From an uncultured Pelagibacteraceae bacterium (GTDB taxonomy: Bacteria; Pseudomonadota; Alphaproteobacteria; Pelagibacterales; Pelagibacteraceae), in NCBI GenBank assembly GCA_902519465.1, contig CABYJW010000005.1:1-52177 (forward strand): DNA of 52,177 bases, given 5' to 3'. Of the stretch, positions 29,363-37,663 are shown one piece after another. Below the pieces are notes generated by a model. It saw nothing but the letters and a program-made list of their open reading frames with translations. It was not told the DNA's origin and ran no database searches. Position numbers and translations under genes: made by a program. Within the stretch, counting starts at the first letter, position 1; every line of letters begins with the position of its first letter.

Positions 29363-29737
29363 ATGAAAGATAATTGGAATAATAATTTAACACCTGAACA
29401 AAATTATATTTTAAAAGATGAAGGTACGGAACCACCGGGCTCAAGCCACTTAAATCAAGAAAAGAGAAATGGTGACTATCATTGTGCTGGATGTGGCACC
29501 AAATTATTTAGCTCAGATATGAAATATGAAAGTGGCTCTGGATGGCCATCTTTTTTTTCATCTTTACCAGGTGTTTTTGAGACTAAAACTGACACACATA
29601 TTGGATACGAAAGAACTGAATATCATTGCAAAAAATGTGGTGGCCACCACGGCCATATTTTTGAAGACGGTCCGAAACCTACTGGTAAAAGGTTTTGTAA
29701 TAACGGGTTATGCCTTATATTTAAACCTAAAACTTAA
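29363..29737 (+). CDS. msrB: Peptide-methionine (R)-S-oxide reductase
   Basis: Repairs oxidised methionine (R-sulfoxide) in proteins using thioredoxin-type reductants. The 124 residues have the structural zinc pairs CAGCG (about 39-43) and CKKCGGHHGHIFEDGP (about 88-103), GSGWPSF in the substrate pocket, and the catalytic Cys in RFCNNG near the C-terminus. The usual Asn-Ser after the catalytic Cys reads Asn-Asn here. AGGAATTAAT precedes the ATG. It is transcribed away from metY, with which it shares the 29100-29362 gap; no riboswitch is visible on its side. Confidence 0.94.
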   Translation: MKDNWNNNLTPEQNYILKDEGTEPPGSSHLNQEKRNGDYHCAGCGTKLFSSDMKYESGSGWPSFFSSLPGVFETKTDTHIGYERTEYHCKKCGGHHGHIFEDGPKPTGKRFCNNGLCLIFKPKT

Positions 29738-29746
29738 CTCTTAAAC

Positions 29747-30466
29747 ATGTCATCATCAAAATCGAAGTCACTTAGAATAGCGAAAAAATTTCCTTTTTTA
29801 AAATCTGTTTATTTTTTTTACAATATTTATGTAAGAAATTTTAAATATCTTTTTGGTGGCTCACAATTTAATGAGGAAAAGAATATTTTAGATTTATTTG
29901 AAAGCAACTATAAGGGAACTTATGTAGACATAGGATGCTTTCACCCCACAAAATATAGTAATACTAGAAAAATGTATAATTTAGGATGGAGCGGTTTAAA
30001 TATAGACTTAAATCCAATAACAATCCAATTATTTAATTTTAAAAGGCCGAAAGATATCAATGTATGTGCTGCTTTATCAAATAAGATTAAAAAAACAAAA
30101 TTGTATCACCATCATGATTTAAGCTCACAAAATACTTTAAGCGATAATCACGTTCTATGGATGAAAAAAAATTTTGGTCTAAATACTTTAAAAACTAAAA
30201 TTATCAAAACTAAAAGATTAGATAATATTCTTAAAAAATTTAAAATTAATAATATTGATTTCCTAAATATTGATATTGAGGGCCTAGAATTAGAAGTGAT
30301 GTCGACAATAAATTTTAATAAATTAAATATTAAAGTTATTTGCATTGAGTTACTAGATTACAATGAAATTCAAAAAAAAAGAAAAAAGAAAATCCTTAAT
30401 TTTCTTGAGAATAATAAATTTAAAGTTGTAGAGAAATTAAGAGAAAATTACATCTTAAAAAAATAG
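29747..30466 (+). CDS. FkbM family methyltransferase
   Basis: SAM-dependent O-methyltransferase-like protein of 239 residues. YVDIGCFHPTKYSNTRKMY (about 59-77) is the SAM-binding loop of FkbM proteins, NIDLNPI (85-91) the acidic second strand, and NIDFLNIDIEGLELEVM (about 170-186) the third motif. FkbM proteins often modify glycans or polyketides, and substrates are rarely known. The Lys/Asn-rich composition and a strongly basic N-terminus are like surface-glycan genes, but no glycosyltransferase adjoins it. It starts 9 bases after msrB, perhaps on the same transcript. Confidence 0.85.
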   Translation: MSSSKSKSLRIAKKFPFLKSVYFFYNIYVRNFKYLFGGSQFNEEKNILDLFESNYKGTYVDIGCFHPTKYSNTRKMYNLGWSGLNIDLNPITIQLFNFKRPKDINVCAALSNKIKKTKLYHHHDLSSQNTLSDNHVLWMKKNFGLNTLKTKIIKTKRLDNILKKFKINNIDFLNIDIEGLELEVMSTINFNKLNIKVICIELLDYNEIQKKRKKKILNFLENNKFKVVEKLRENYILKK

Positions 30467-30469
30467 AAA

Positions 30470-30811
30470 TTAAAAAATAACATAATAAACGATAAAAAAC
30501 ACAAGAGCATATTCTAAAACCATCTTCATTTTTTTCAATTTATTTTCACCAAATTTACTTTCTAAATATTTACCTGAGAAATAAAACATAGTGTGAACAA
30601 TGGCTATCGATATGACAATTCCGATCAAAGTAGATTTAATTGTAAAATTTTTATAGCCAAAATAACAAGCTAGAATAAAAGTTATCCAAGAGACTTTTGA
30701 AATAAATAATTTAAATAAAAGAGCAGTTTTATTGCTAAAAATAGACTGTGTTCTAATAAATGAGTAGGACCAAATAAGACCTAGCAGAAAGCTAAAATAT
30801 TTTATAATCAT
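30470..30811 (-). CDS. Small integral membrane protein of unknown function
   Basis: The 113 residues form three or four hydrophobic helices (about 2-20, 32-50, 58-77 and 96-113) with one basic loop, SKYLESKFGENKLKKMKM-like, before the last helix. No family was recognised. It lies between the convergent FkbM gene (3 bases) and the divergent ccdA gene (23 bases), and nothing else fits the space on either strand. The start codon is the first ATG of the open frame; a weak ribosome site precedes it. Confidence 0.6.
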   Translation of the reverse strand: MIIKYFSFLLGLIWSYSFIRTQSIFSNKTALLFKLFISKVSWITFILACYFGYKNFTIKSTLIGIVISIAIVHTMFYFSGKYLESKFGENKLKKMKMVLEYALVFFIVYYVIF

Positions 30812-30834
30812 TATATTAATAGTATCATTATATT

Positions 30835-31548
30835 ATGTTAATTAAATCTTTCTTAGCTTTTGGTGCAGGCTTTATTAGTTTCCTATCTCCATGTGTTTTG
30901 CCTTTAATACCTGGCTACATTTCATATATTTCAGGAGAAAGTCTTGGGGATATAGTTGAAAAACAAAAAAAAATTATTTTAAAAACAGTTTTATTTTCTT
31001 TAGGCTTCTCACTCGTATTTATTAGTTTTGGTGCTACGGCATCTTTTATCGGAAATATATTGTTAGAAAACTCTAATACTCTAAGAATAATTGCAGGAAT
31101 TATAATAATAATTTTTTCTCTTCAATTGATTGGTATTTTAAACCTTAATTTCCTAAACCAAGAAAAAAGATTTCAGACAAAAAACTACTCAAATAATTTA
31201 TTTTTTCCCGTTCTCGTGGGTGCTGCCTTTGGCTTTGGTTGGACACCATGCATTGGACCAGTGCTTGGATCAATACTAACACTTGCTGCAGTTGAAAGTA
31301 GTATAGGAAAAGGAATTTTATTATTAAGTTTTTATTCTTTAGGTTTAGCAATACCTTTTATCTTATCTGGTTATGGTATTTCCAAATTCTTAGCATTTTC
31401 TAAAAATTTTAGGAAAAATATCCGTATCGTCTCTATTTCTGGAGGTGTAATTTTGCTTATTACTGGAATATTAATTCTTACAAATAAGTTGCAGACTTTG
31501 GGTTATTTTATATTGGAAGCTATACCGATACTTGGAAATTTAGGCTAA
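30835..31548 (+). CDS. ccdA: Cytochrome c biogenesis protein CcdA-type thiol transporter
   Basis: Inner-membrane protein of six predicted helices in 237 residues that moves reducing equivalents from cytoplasmic thioredoxin to periplasmic acceptors. The two redox Cys lie in symmetric motifs SPCVLPLIPGY (Cys20) and TPCIGPVLGSI (Cys139), the hallmark of the CcdA/DsbD membrane core. Uses include cytochrome c maturation and methionine sulfoxide repair. It overlaps the convergent glutaredoxin gene by 9 bases. Confidence 0.92.
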   Translation: MLIKSFLAFGAGFISFLSPCVLPLIPGYISYISGESLGDIVEKQKKIILKTVLFSLGFSLVFISFGATASFIGNILLENSNTLRIIAGIIIIIFSLQLIGILNLNFLNQEKRFQTKNYSNNLFFPVLVGAAFGFGWTPCIGPVLGSILTLAAVESSIGKGILLLSFYSLGLAIPFILSGYGISKFLAFSKNFRKNIRIVSISGGVILLITGILILTNKLQTLGYFILEAIPILGNLG

Positions 31549-31794
31549 TAATTTATCTAACTCACCACTTTTGTTAGCAGCTTGTAGTTCATCATTTCCA
31601 CCGACATGATGATCGCCTATAAAAATTTGAGGTACAGAGGTTCTTCCTCCGCTTTTTTTTAACATTTCTGCTCTTTTACCTTCATCTTCCCAAACATTTA
31701 TTTCTTGGTAAGGAACTTTTTTTGAATCAAGCAGTGCTCTTGCATAAACGCAATAGGGACAAGGATTACCAGTATACATGACAACTTTTTTCAT
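31540..31794 (-). CDS. grxC: Glutaredoxin 3
   Basis: Glutathione-dependent thiol-disulfide oxidoreductase of 84 residues. The dithiol active site CPYC is at 12-15, followed by TSVPQIFIGDHHVGG, which holds the cis-Pro and the glutathione-binding GG; this is the GrxC pattern. It starts 2 bases after the stop of the TIGR03643 gene, forming a two-gene minus-strand operon, and overlaps ccdA at its 3-prime end. Confidence 0.95.
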   Translation of the reverse strand: MKKVVMYTGNPCPYCVYARALLDSKKVPYQEINVWEDEGKRAEMLKKSGGRTSVPQIFIGDHHVGGNDELQAANKSGELDKLLA

Positions 31795-31796
31795 AA

Positions 31797-32096
31797 TTAA
31801 TATATATCACTTATTCTAACTTTTTCTCTCATTTTTTTTCTTTCGAGTTTAAATTTTTTCCTATGTTTTATACTCGTCTTGTGAACTCTTTTCCTCCACA
31901 ACCTAAATGAACTAGGTTTCAAGTTTTTTCTCATAATTTTTATAACTTGAGATTCATTTTTTCCTGTTTTTTTTTCTATTTCCTCAAATGTAATACGATC
32001 TGCCCAACCCGCCCAAATTATCCAATCTTCATTATATTTTTTTGGCTCTGGATTTTTAACTCTTGTTTCTGGAATAAGACTTCTTTTTTTCATCAA
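31797..32096 (-). CDS. TIGR03643 family small basic protein
   Basis: The 99 residues contain DWIIWAGWADRITFEEIEKKTGKNESQVIKIMRKNLKPSSFRLWRKRV, which fits the TIGR03643 pattern (a helix-turn-helix-like segment followed by LKPSSFRLWRKRV). The second half is very basic (HRKKFKLERKKMR). Function is unknown; nucleic-acid binding is a guess from the charge and the helix-turn-helix-like region. It is the first gene of a pair with grxC, and its start lies 18 bases from the divergent LysE gene start. Confidence 0.85.
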   Translation of the reverse strand: MMKKRSLIPETRVKNPEPKKYNEDWIIWAGWADRITFEEIEKKTGKNESQVIKIMRKNLKPSSFRLWRKRVHKTSIKHRKKFKLERKKMREKVRISDIY

Positions 32097-32114
32097 AAAA
32101 TATATAGTTTAATT

Positions 32115-32723
32115 ATGTTTCCTGAAAACTACTTTATTTATGTTCAATTGTTACTGTTTCTTTTTATCACACCAGGACCACCAAGAGTCGTAATAGTTAC
32201 AAATACAATAAACTATGGATTAAAAAAATCTATTTGGACTGCTTGTGGAGATGTATCTGCTAATGCTGTTCAGGCTACTTTGGTGACATTTGTAATAGGT
32301 ACTTTGCTTATAGATAACCCGAGTATCTTTGTTTATTTAAAATGGGCAGGTATTTCCTACATTATGTACTTAGCTTACGAAACTTTTACTTTAAAAGTTA
32401 AAGGACTTGGTAAAAAAAATAAAATTAAAAAAAGTAATTTAGCTATGTACAGAGATGGATTTTTAGTAGCAGGCCTAAGTCCAAAAGCTTTAGTTACATT
32501 TGGAACAGTTTTCATACAGTTTATCAATTTTGAAAATAATATTATTTCCCAATTTTTAATTTTAACTTTCACTTGGATATTTTTAGATTTTTTAAGTCTG
32601 ATGATGTATGGATTAGCTGCAAGAAAAATTTCAACTTGGCTAAAAGGTAATCCAAGACTTTTAAATACAATCTCAGCGTGTGTCTTAATAATCATTGCTA
32701 TAATTATCGCGATAAGAACATAA
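32115..32723 (+). CDS. LysE/RhtB family exporter
   Basis: Inner-membrane amino acid or metabolite exporter of 202 residues with about six helices. FITPGPPRVVIVTNTINYGLKKSIWTACGDVSANAVQ is the family N-terminal motif (usually TPGPNxxxv), and FLVAGLSPKALVTFGTVFIQFI the second signature. The open frame extends back to 31947, but those residues are an antisense reading of the TIGR03643 gene; the ATG at 32115 begins the family-like MFPENYFIYVQ. Substrate not predictable. Confidence 0.88.
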   Translation: MFPENYFIYVQLLLFLFITPGPPRVVIVTNTINYGLKKSIWTACGDVSANAVQATLVTFVIGTLLIDNPSIFVYLKWAGISYIMYLAYETFTLKVKGLGKKNKIKKSNLAMYRDGFLVAGLSPKALVTFGTVFIQFINFENNIISQFLILTFTWIFLDFLSLMMYGLAARKISTWLKGNPRLLNTISACVLIIIAIIIAIRT

Positions 32724-32742
32724 TTTTTTACATTTTAACCTG

Positions 32743-32771
32743 TTGTCTAAAAACTCAAAAGTTGCTTTAAT
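32743..32771 (+). promoter_or_regulatory. Predicted promoter of the 32806-41299 transport operon
   Basis: TTGTCT (32743-32748), a 17-base spacer and TTTAAT (32766-32771) lie between the LysE gene and the binding-protein gene. A strong AAGGAG ribosome site at 32795-32800 precedes the ATG at 32806, in line with a highly expressed periplasmic protein. Confidence 0.5.
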
Positions 32772-32805
32772 AATTACAAATTAATTAATTAATTAAGGAG
32801 AAAAA

Positions 32806-34047
32806 ATGAATAAAATAGCAAAACTATTTATTACATTAATCTCAGCTTTAACTTTAACACTATCAAGTGTCACTTCTTCTTTTGCAAAAGTTGAAGGGGA
32901 TATGATCGTGTTAGGTTCTGCGATATCTCTTACAGGAAAATATTCTTCTAACGGTGTACACACTCAAAACGGCTACAACATGGCTGTTGACCGAATTAAT
33001 AAAATGGGTGGCGTAAAAGTTGGGGGAAAAAGTTATAAATTTGAGATCATCTATTACGATGATGAATCAAATCCTAAAAGAGCTGCACAGTTAGCTGAAA
33101 GATTAATTAAGCAAGATGGCGTTCATTATATGCTTGGACCATACAGTTCAGGTTTAACGAAAGCTATTGCACCAGTAACCGAGAAATATAAAATTCCTAT
33201 GGTTGAAGCGAATGGTGCATCAAGATCTTTATTTACAAAAGGATATAAATATTTGTTCGCGGTGTTATCACCTGCTAACCAATACCTTGAAGTAGCGATC
33301 GATCTTGCAGTCGAAAAAAATGGTGGTAAGCCAGTAAAAATTGCACAAGCATTTGAACAAGACGCTTTCTCACAAGACGTGAGATTAGGTATCTTGGATG
33401 CAGCAAAAAGAACTGGATCTAAAATCATTATCGACGACAAATTACCAAAAGAGCTAAATGATATGGCTGCTACATTGGCTAAAGTTAAAGCAACTAAGCC
33501 TGATGTACTTGTTGTATCTGGACATACTAAAGGCGCATTAACTGCAATCAGACAAATTTCTGAAATGAAAGTTGATGTTCCTATGTTAGCTATGACGCAT
33601 TGTGATGCTGCAAAACTTTCTAAACAACATGGAAAGAATTCAGAATACGCATTGTGTGCTTCTCAATGGCATAAAAACTTAAGCTACAAAGATAAATTCT
33701 TTGGTGGTGGTAAGAAGTATGACAAAGACTTTAAAAAAGAATTTGGTTATGCTCCACCTTACCAATCAGCTGAGTCATCTGCCGCTTTACTAGTGTTTAA
33801 AGATGCGTTCGAGAGAGCAAATTCTTTTGACAGAGATAAAGTAAGAGACGCTCTTAAAGCTACAGATATGCAAACTTTCTATGGAAACATTAAATTTGGT
33901 CCTGGCGGTCAAAATGTTGCTAAGCCAATGATATTGTTCCAAGTAAGATGTAAAGGTGACGTGTGTGAGAATAAAGTTGTTGCTCCAACAAAATGGGCTT
34001 CAGACAAATTCTTCCACCCGATCCCTAAATGGTCTGAAAGAAGTTAA
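32806..34047 (+). CDS. Branched-chain amino acid-type ABC transporter, periplasmic binding protein
   Basis: Solute-binding protein of the HAAT (LivK-like, periplasmic binding type I) family. The 413 residues carry a signal peptide ending near residue 27 (TSSFA, then KVEGD), followed by IVLGSAISLTGKYSSNG, INKMGGVKVGGKSYKFEIIYYDDESNPKRA and PYSSGLTKAI, family features around the first lobe and ligand site. Three Cys-containing loops are present in the C-terminal half. Ligand cannot be told; the family binds branched-chain and other amino acids, urea, amides and aromatics. A strong terminator follows at 34068-34099, so this gene should be expressed well above the rest of the operon. Confidence 0.93.
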   Translation: MNKIAKLFITLISALTLTLSSVTSSFAKVEGDMIVLGSAISLTGKYSSNGVHTQNGYNMAVDRINKMGGVKVGGKSYKFEIIYYDDESNPKRAAQLAERLIKQDGVHYMLGPYSSGLTKAIAPVTEKYKIPMVEANGASRSLFTKGYKYLFAVLSPANQYLEVAIDLAVEKNGGKPVKIAQAFEQDAFSQDVRLGILDAAKRTGSKIIIDDKLPKELNDMAATLAKVKATKPDVLVVSGHTKGALTAIRQISEMKVDVPMLAMTHCDAAKLSKQHGKNSEYALCASQWHKNLSYKDKFFGGGKKYDKDFKKEFGYAPPYQSAESSAALLVFKDAFERANSFDRDKVRDALKATDMQTFYGNIKFGPGGQNVAKPMILFQVRCKGDVCENKVVAPTKWASDKFFHPIPKWSERS

Positions 34048-34067
34048 TATCTAAATAATATTATTAA

Positions 34068-34099
34068 ATGCCCCCTAAAATTTAGGGGGCATTTTTTTT
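34068..34099 (+). terminator. Intra-operon Rho-independent terminator after the binding-protein gene
   Basis: ATGCCCCCTAAA (34068-34079) pairs with TTTAGGGGGCAT (34081-34092) and is followed by a run of eight T residues (34092-34099). It lies only 15 bases before the permease ATG at 34115. The likely effect is to release most transcripts after the binding protein and leave partial readthrough for the membrane and ATPase genes. Confidence 0.88.
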
Positions 34100-34114
34100 A
34101 AAGATAAGTTTTTT

Positions 34115-35008
34115 ATGGATTTTTTAATTTTTCAAGTCCCAATGTTAATGGTCCAAGCTTCAATGGACGGAATTCTTTTAGGAATTCTATTTGCATTAAT
34201 CGCCTACGGTATGGCTCTCCAGTGGGGAGTAATGAATATAATAAATATTGCACAAGGCGATTTAGTAATACTTGGAGGTTATATTGCCTACACTATGTAT
34301 CTTGCTGGAATTCATCCAGCTTGGGGAGTTATTGTTTCTCCAATTATAATGTATTTCGTTGGTTGGGCACTTTATAAATTAGTAATTAACAAAGTTGTGG
34401 ACCGAGACCTATTTATTTCAATTTTAGCAACTTTCGGCATTGCGATTGTATTTCAACAGTTAATGAATTTTATTTTTGGCGCAGACGTAGTTGTTGCACA
34501 GTCTGGATATGGAACAACAATGTTATTTGATAATTCAGTTACTCTACCGAATTCAAAAATATTCTCTGCTTTTATAAGTCTGGTGTATGCAATTGCTTTG
34601 GTTGTTTACATGAAAAAATCTAGACTTGGACGAGCCATAAGAGCCACAGCACAAAATGCTAGAGCTGCAAAAATTCTTGGTGTAGATACTGAAAAAGTTT
34701 ATGCTGCAACTTTTGGCATTAATGCTGCGTTATGTGGGATTGCAGGAGCTCTTATTTCAATCACTCTAACTCTTCATCCTTATGTAGGACTTCCTTATAC
34801 AGTTAGATCCTTCATGATAGTTATTGTAGCAGGTCTTGGTAATTTACCGGCAGTAGCAATTTCAGGAATGGGATTAGGATTATTTGAAGAGTTTGCAGAT
34901 TATATTTTAGGAACAGAATTTAGAATTGGTGCAGTGTTTATGCTGCTAGTTTTCATATTAGTTTACAGAAGATTCAAACTTTCAAAGAAAAGAGAGTATT
35001 TAAAATGA
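34115..35008 (+). CDS. Branched-chain amino acid-type ABC permease, LivH-like
   Basis: First inner-membrane permease of the importer; 297 residues with about eight helices. ASMDGILLGILFALIAYGMALQWGVMNIINIAQGDLVILGGY at the N-terminus is the LivH hallmark, RAIRATAQNARAAKILGVDTEKVYAATFGINAALCGIAGAL the EAA-like loop contacting the ATPases. It starts 15 bases after the terminator. Its stop overlaps the next gene by 4 bases (ATGA). Confidence 0.94.
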   Translation: MDFLIFQVPMLMVQASMDGILLGILFALIAYGMALQWGVMNIINIAQGDLVILGGYIAYTMYLAGIHPAWGVIVSPIIMYFVGWALYKLVINKVVDRDLFISILATFGIAIVFQQLMNFIFGADVVVAQSGYGTTMLFDNSVTLPNSKIFSAFISLVYAIALVVYMKKSRLGRAIRATAQNARAAKILGVDTEKVYAATFGINAALCGIAGALISITLTLHPYVGLPYTVRSFMIVIVAGLGNLPAVAISGMGLGLFEEFADYILGTEFRIGAVFMLLVFILVYRRFKLSKKREYLK

Positions 35009-35874
35009 GAAAAATTATTTTATTTTTAACTTTGCTGATGGTTTCAACTGCGTTTGCTGACGAAAAACCAGGCAGATTTTTTAAAGATCAGCCAGATGTA
35101 ACAAAAGATCCTCAAGTTCATTTCATATACTTGTTAAATAAAGATAGCAAAGACAGGGAGTGGGATATTAATGGTAAAATGGAAGCCGAACTTATGGAAA
35201 TTAATGAAAAATTTTTTGAAATGACAAAGGGAAAACAAAAATTTAGATATGATACGAGAAAAGATGGAAAACTAGATATCTCTTTTGTTCGTTTTGATAA
35301 AGAATATAGAGGTAATTATGGAATGAATTATCCAGATGCTTTTCTTTCTAAAAATGGATTTAATGATCCAAATAAACTTTATTTTACATGGGCCGATGTT
35401 GGCCATCAAGATGGTGGCCAAGGATCCGTTCATCATGGATACATATTTTTAAAAAGTAAATATATTGGTGTAAAAGAAAAAAGAAGTATTATGACACTGC
35501 ACGAATTAGCTCACGTGGCTGGTTTTGCCTGGCGGTGTAACAAAGGAAATTACGGAGGCAGTCATATTAGAAATACGATCGTTGGAGGACCTGAGAGTGG
35601 TGATAAATACAAATTAGGTAGTATATATAATCACGGAGATCCTACCTGCCCAGATATGAAAGACTTGGTTTTTTTAACACCAACTTCAGATACACCTTTT
35701 AATCCAGTGGAATTAAAATGTGCTATGGCTGCAGAAGTTAAAAGAGGTATTGCGCCTAACCCTGATTATAAATGGAGAGATAGATATTCTCATAAAAAAT
35801 TACAAAAAGTATCTAAGAAAAGAACTTGGTGCACTTATAACCATTATAAAAACTTCAAAGAAGGTCATCATTAA
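35005..35874 (+). CDS. Exported protein with HELAH zinc-protease-like motif (unknown)
   Basis: The 289 residues begin with a signal peptide (MRKIILFLTLLMVSTAFA, cleavage after about residue 18). The mature protein has TLHELAHVAGFAW with HExxH at 166-170 and a Gly three residues on, as in zincins or metzincins; the residue where a metzincin has its third His is Trp. Several other His (VGHQDGGQGSVHHGY at 132-146, SHIRN, NHGDPTC) could supply the third ligand. I know of no named family. It sits between two permease genes with ATGA overlap upstream and 2 bases downstream, so it must be made with the transporter. Peptidase activity is inference. Confidence 0.75.
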   Translation: MRKIILFLTLLMVSTAFADEKPGRFFKDQPDVTKDPQVHFIYLLNKDSKDREWDINGKMEAELMEINEKFFEMTKGKQKFRYDTRKDGKLDISFVRFDKEYRGNYGMNYPDAFLSKNGFNDPNKLYFTWADVGHQDGGQGSVHHGYIFLKSKYIGVKEKRSIMTLHELAHVAGFAWRCNKGNYGGSHIRNTIVGGPESGDKYKLGSIYNHGDPTCPDMKDLVFLTPTSDTPFNPVELKCAMAAEVKRGIAPNPDYKWRDRYSHKKLQKVSKKRTWCTYNHYKNFKEGHH

Positions 35875-35876
35875 AA

Positions 35877-36932
35877 ATGAAACAAAAAGATTTAATTTTA
35901 TATTCTGGTCTAATTATCCTAGGTTTAGCCGCGCCCTATTTATTTTCTGCTTTTAAAGTTCAGCTTACATATCTTTGTGTCTTGATCGTTCTGGCGATGA
36001 CTTGGAATTTACAGGGTGGAGAAATGGGTTACAATAGTTTTGGAAATATCCTTTTCTATGGTCTTGGAATGTATCTAACCGCATCAGTTCAAGTAGGTAT
36101 GTTTTTTCCATTAGCAGAATGGACAGAGAGCGGCGGAGAAAAAACATTTGTGCATACAACAGCACAATATTTTCAAGGAATTGGTGTTGGTTTATTAGTT
36201 TCAGCTATTGTCCCAGCATTAGTCGCTGGCGCTATTGGTTATGCTATTTTAGGTTTAAGAGGTCATTATTTTGCTATTTGTACTCTAGGTTTAGGGATCG
36301 CAGCAGGTGAGATTGCTGGGGGGATAGAAATTATTGGAGCTGGTCAAGGCTTCACTACTCCACCTTTTCCAGCAGAAATAGTTGATCCTGAAGCAAGAGG
36401 AAAATTTTTCTACTTCTCAAGTTTTTTTGTATTAGTTCTAGCATTTATTTTTGTAAAATATATTTACGGTTCTAGATTTAGATTAATTTTAAATGCGATA
36501 AGAGATAACGAAGATAAAGCAGAAGCAATGGGTATTCAGACAATGAAGTATAAAATTGTTGGTTGGATGGTATCTGCATTTTTCTGTGGCCTAGCTGGTG
36601 GAATTATGGGTGGATTAATTGGATATATAGACTCAACCGATGTTGCATTTGATGGAAGAGAGATGGGAGTGTTTATGGTCTTAATGGCAATACTTGGTGG
36701 AAAAGGAACTTTGTGGGGACCAATTATTGGTGCAACTTTATTCCATTTCTTCAAAGAAGGTCTTTGGACTTTTATATTAGGTTGGCAATATGTTGCCTTA
36801 GGGGTTTTGATTGTTGTAATTGTAATTTATTTCCCAGAGGGATTAATGGGTTGGTTAAGAGAAAAATACCCTGAGAGATTTGGAGAAGTTATAGATGAAA
36901 AAGATCGTAAATCACAGGTGGAATTAAAATGA
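35877..36932 (+). CDS. Branched-chain amino acid-type ABC permease, LivM-like
   Basis: Second permease of the importer; 351 residues with about nine or ten helices. LVIVLAMTWNLQGGEMGYNSFGNILFYGLGMYLTAS matches the LivM first half, GLRGHYFAICTLGLGIAAGEIAG the conserved G-x-Y-F/L-A-x-x-T-L segment, and RLILNAIRDNEDKAEAMGIQTMKYKIVGW the ATPase-contact loop. It ends with a charged cytoplasmic tail. It overlaps the next ATPase gene by 4 bases. Confidence 0.95.
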   Translation: MKQKDLILYSGLIILGLAAPYLFSAFKVQLTYLCVLIVLAMTWNLQGGEMGYNSFGNILFYGLGMYLTASVQVGMFFPLAEWTESGGEKTFVHTTAQYFQGIGVGLLVSAIVPALVAGAIGYAILGLRGHYFAICTLGLGIAAGEIAGGIEIIGAGQGFTTPPFPAEIVDPEARGKFFYFSSFFVLVLAFIFVKYIYGSRFRLILNAIRDNEDKAEAMGIQTMKYKIVGWMVSAFFCGLAGGIMGGLIGYIDSTDVAFDGREMGVFMVLMAILGGKGTLWGPIIGATLFHFFKEGLWTFILGWQYVALGVLIVVIVIYFPEGLMGWLREKYPERFGEVIDEKDRKSQVELK

Positions 36933-37663
36933 GTCTTTTAGAAGTAAAAAATGTAAGCAAATCTTTTGGAGGAGTTAAAGCCAATGTAGATATTTCTGTT
37001 TCCGTGAAGGAAGGATCAATAGTAGGCTTAATCGGACCAAACGGTTCTGGCAAAACAACCTTATTTAATTCAATCGTTGGAACTCATCCAATTGATCAAG
37101 GGTCTATCGTTTTTAATAATACTGAGGTTTCAGAAATGCCTGTACCTGCTGTAGCTAAACTGGGATTATTAAGAACATTTCAACAAACAAGAATTTATTC
37201 TAAACTTAATTGCGTAGAAAATATGTTAATTAGCCACAAGGCTAGTGACTCAGGTTTTATATTCGCAAAAATACCTGCTGAGCTTACCGAAAAAGCGGAA
37301 AATCTTTTAAACTTTGTAGGACTCTATCAAAAAAGAAATTTAAGAGCAGGAGATTTATCATTTGGTCAGCAAAAACTTTTAGAATTAGCAATGGCATTAA
37401 TGAATGAGCCAAAAATGCTATTATTAGACGAACCTACAGCTGGAATTAATCCAACGTTAATTAATGGAATAATAGACAGATTGATAAAAATTAATAAAGA
37501 CTATGGAATTACTCTATTAGTAATAGAGCACAATATGAAAGTTATAATGAGTTTAGCTCAAAGTATTTTTTGTTTGGCTCATGGTAAACTTTTAGCCGAA
37601 GGTTCTCCTCAACAAATAAAAAGCGATAAGCGAGTTGTAGATGCTTATTTAGGAGCACAATAA
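36929..37663 (+). CDS. ABC transporter ATP-binding protein, LivG-like
   Basis: First nucleotide-binding subunit; 244 residues. Walker A GPNGSGKTT at 36-44, signature LSFGQQKLLELA (the G of LSGGQ replaced by F, a frequent LivG variant), Walker B MLLLDEPTAG, switch His in VIEHNM. The long Q-loop to signature segment (IYSKLNCVENMLISH) is LivG-type. Overlaps both neighbours (ATGA upstream, one base downstream). Confidence 0.95.
   Translation: MSLLEVKNVSKSFGGVKANVDISVSVKEGSIVGLIGPNGSGKTTLFNSIVGTHPIDQGSIVFNNTEVSEMPVPAVAKLGLLRTFQQTRIYSKLNCVENMLISHKASDSGFIFAKIPAELTEKAENLLNFVGLYQKRNLRAGDLSFGQQKLLELAMALMNEPKMLLLDEPTAGINPTLINGIIDRLIKINKDYGITLLVIEHNMKVIMSLAQSIFCLAHGKLLAEGSPQQIKSDKRVVDAYLGAQ

Noticed and set aside
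31947-32114. N-terminal extension of the LysE-type gene
   Set aside because: It is the antisense reading of the TIGR03643 gene; Phe/Cys-rich and not family-like.
35720-35956. 78-residue open frame across the end of the HELAH gene and start of the LivM-like gene
   Set aside because: Overlaps two well-supported genes in another frame and has no recognisable features.
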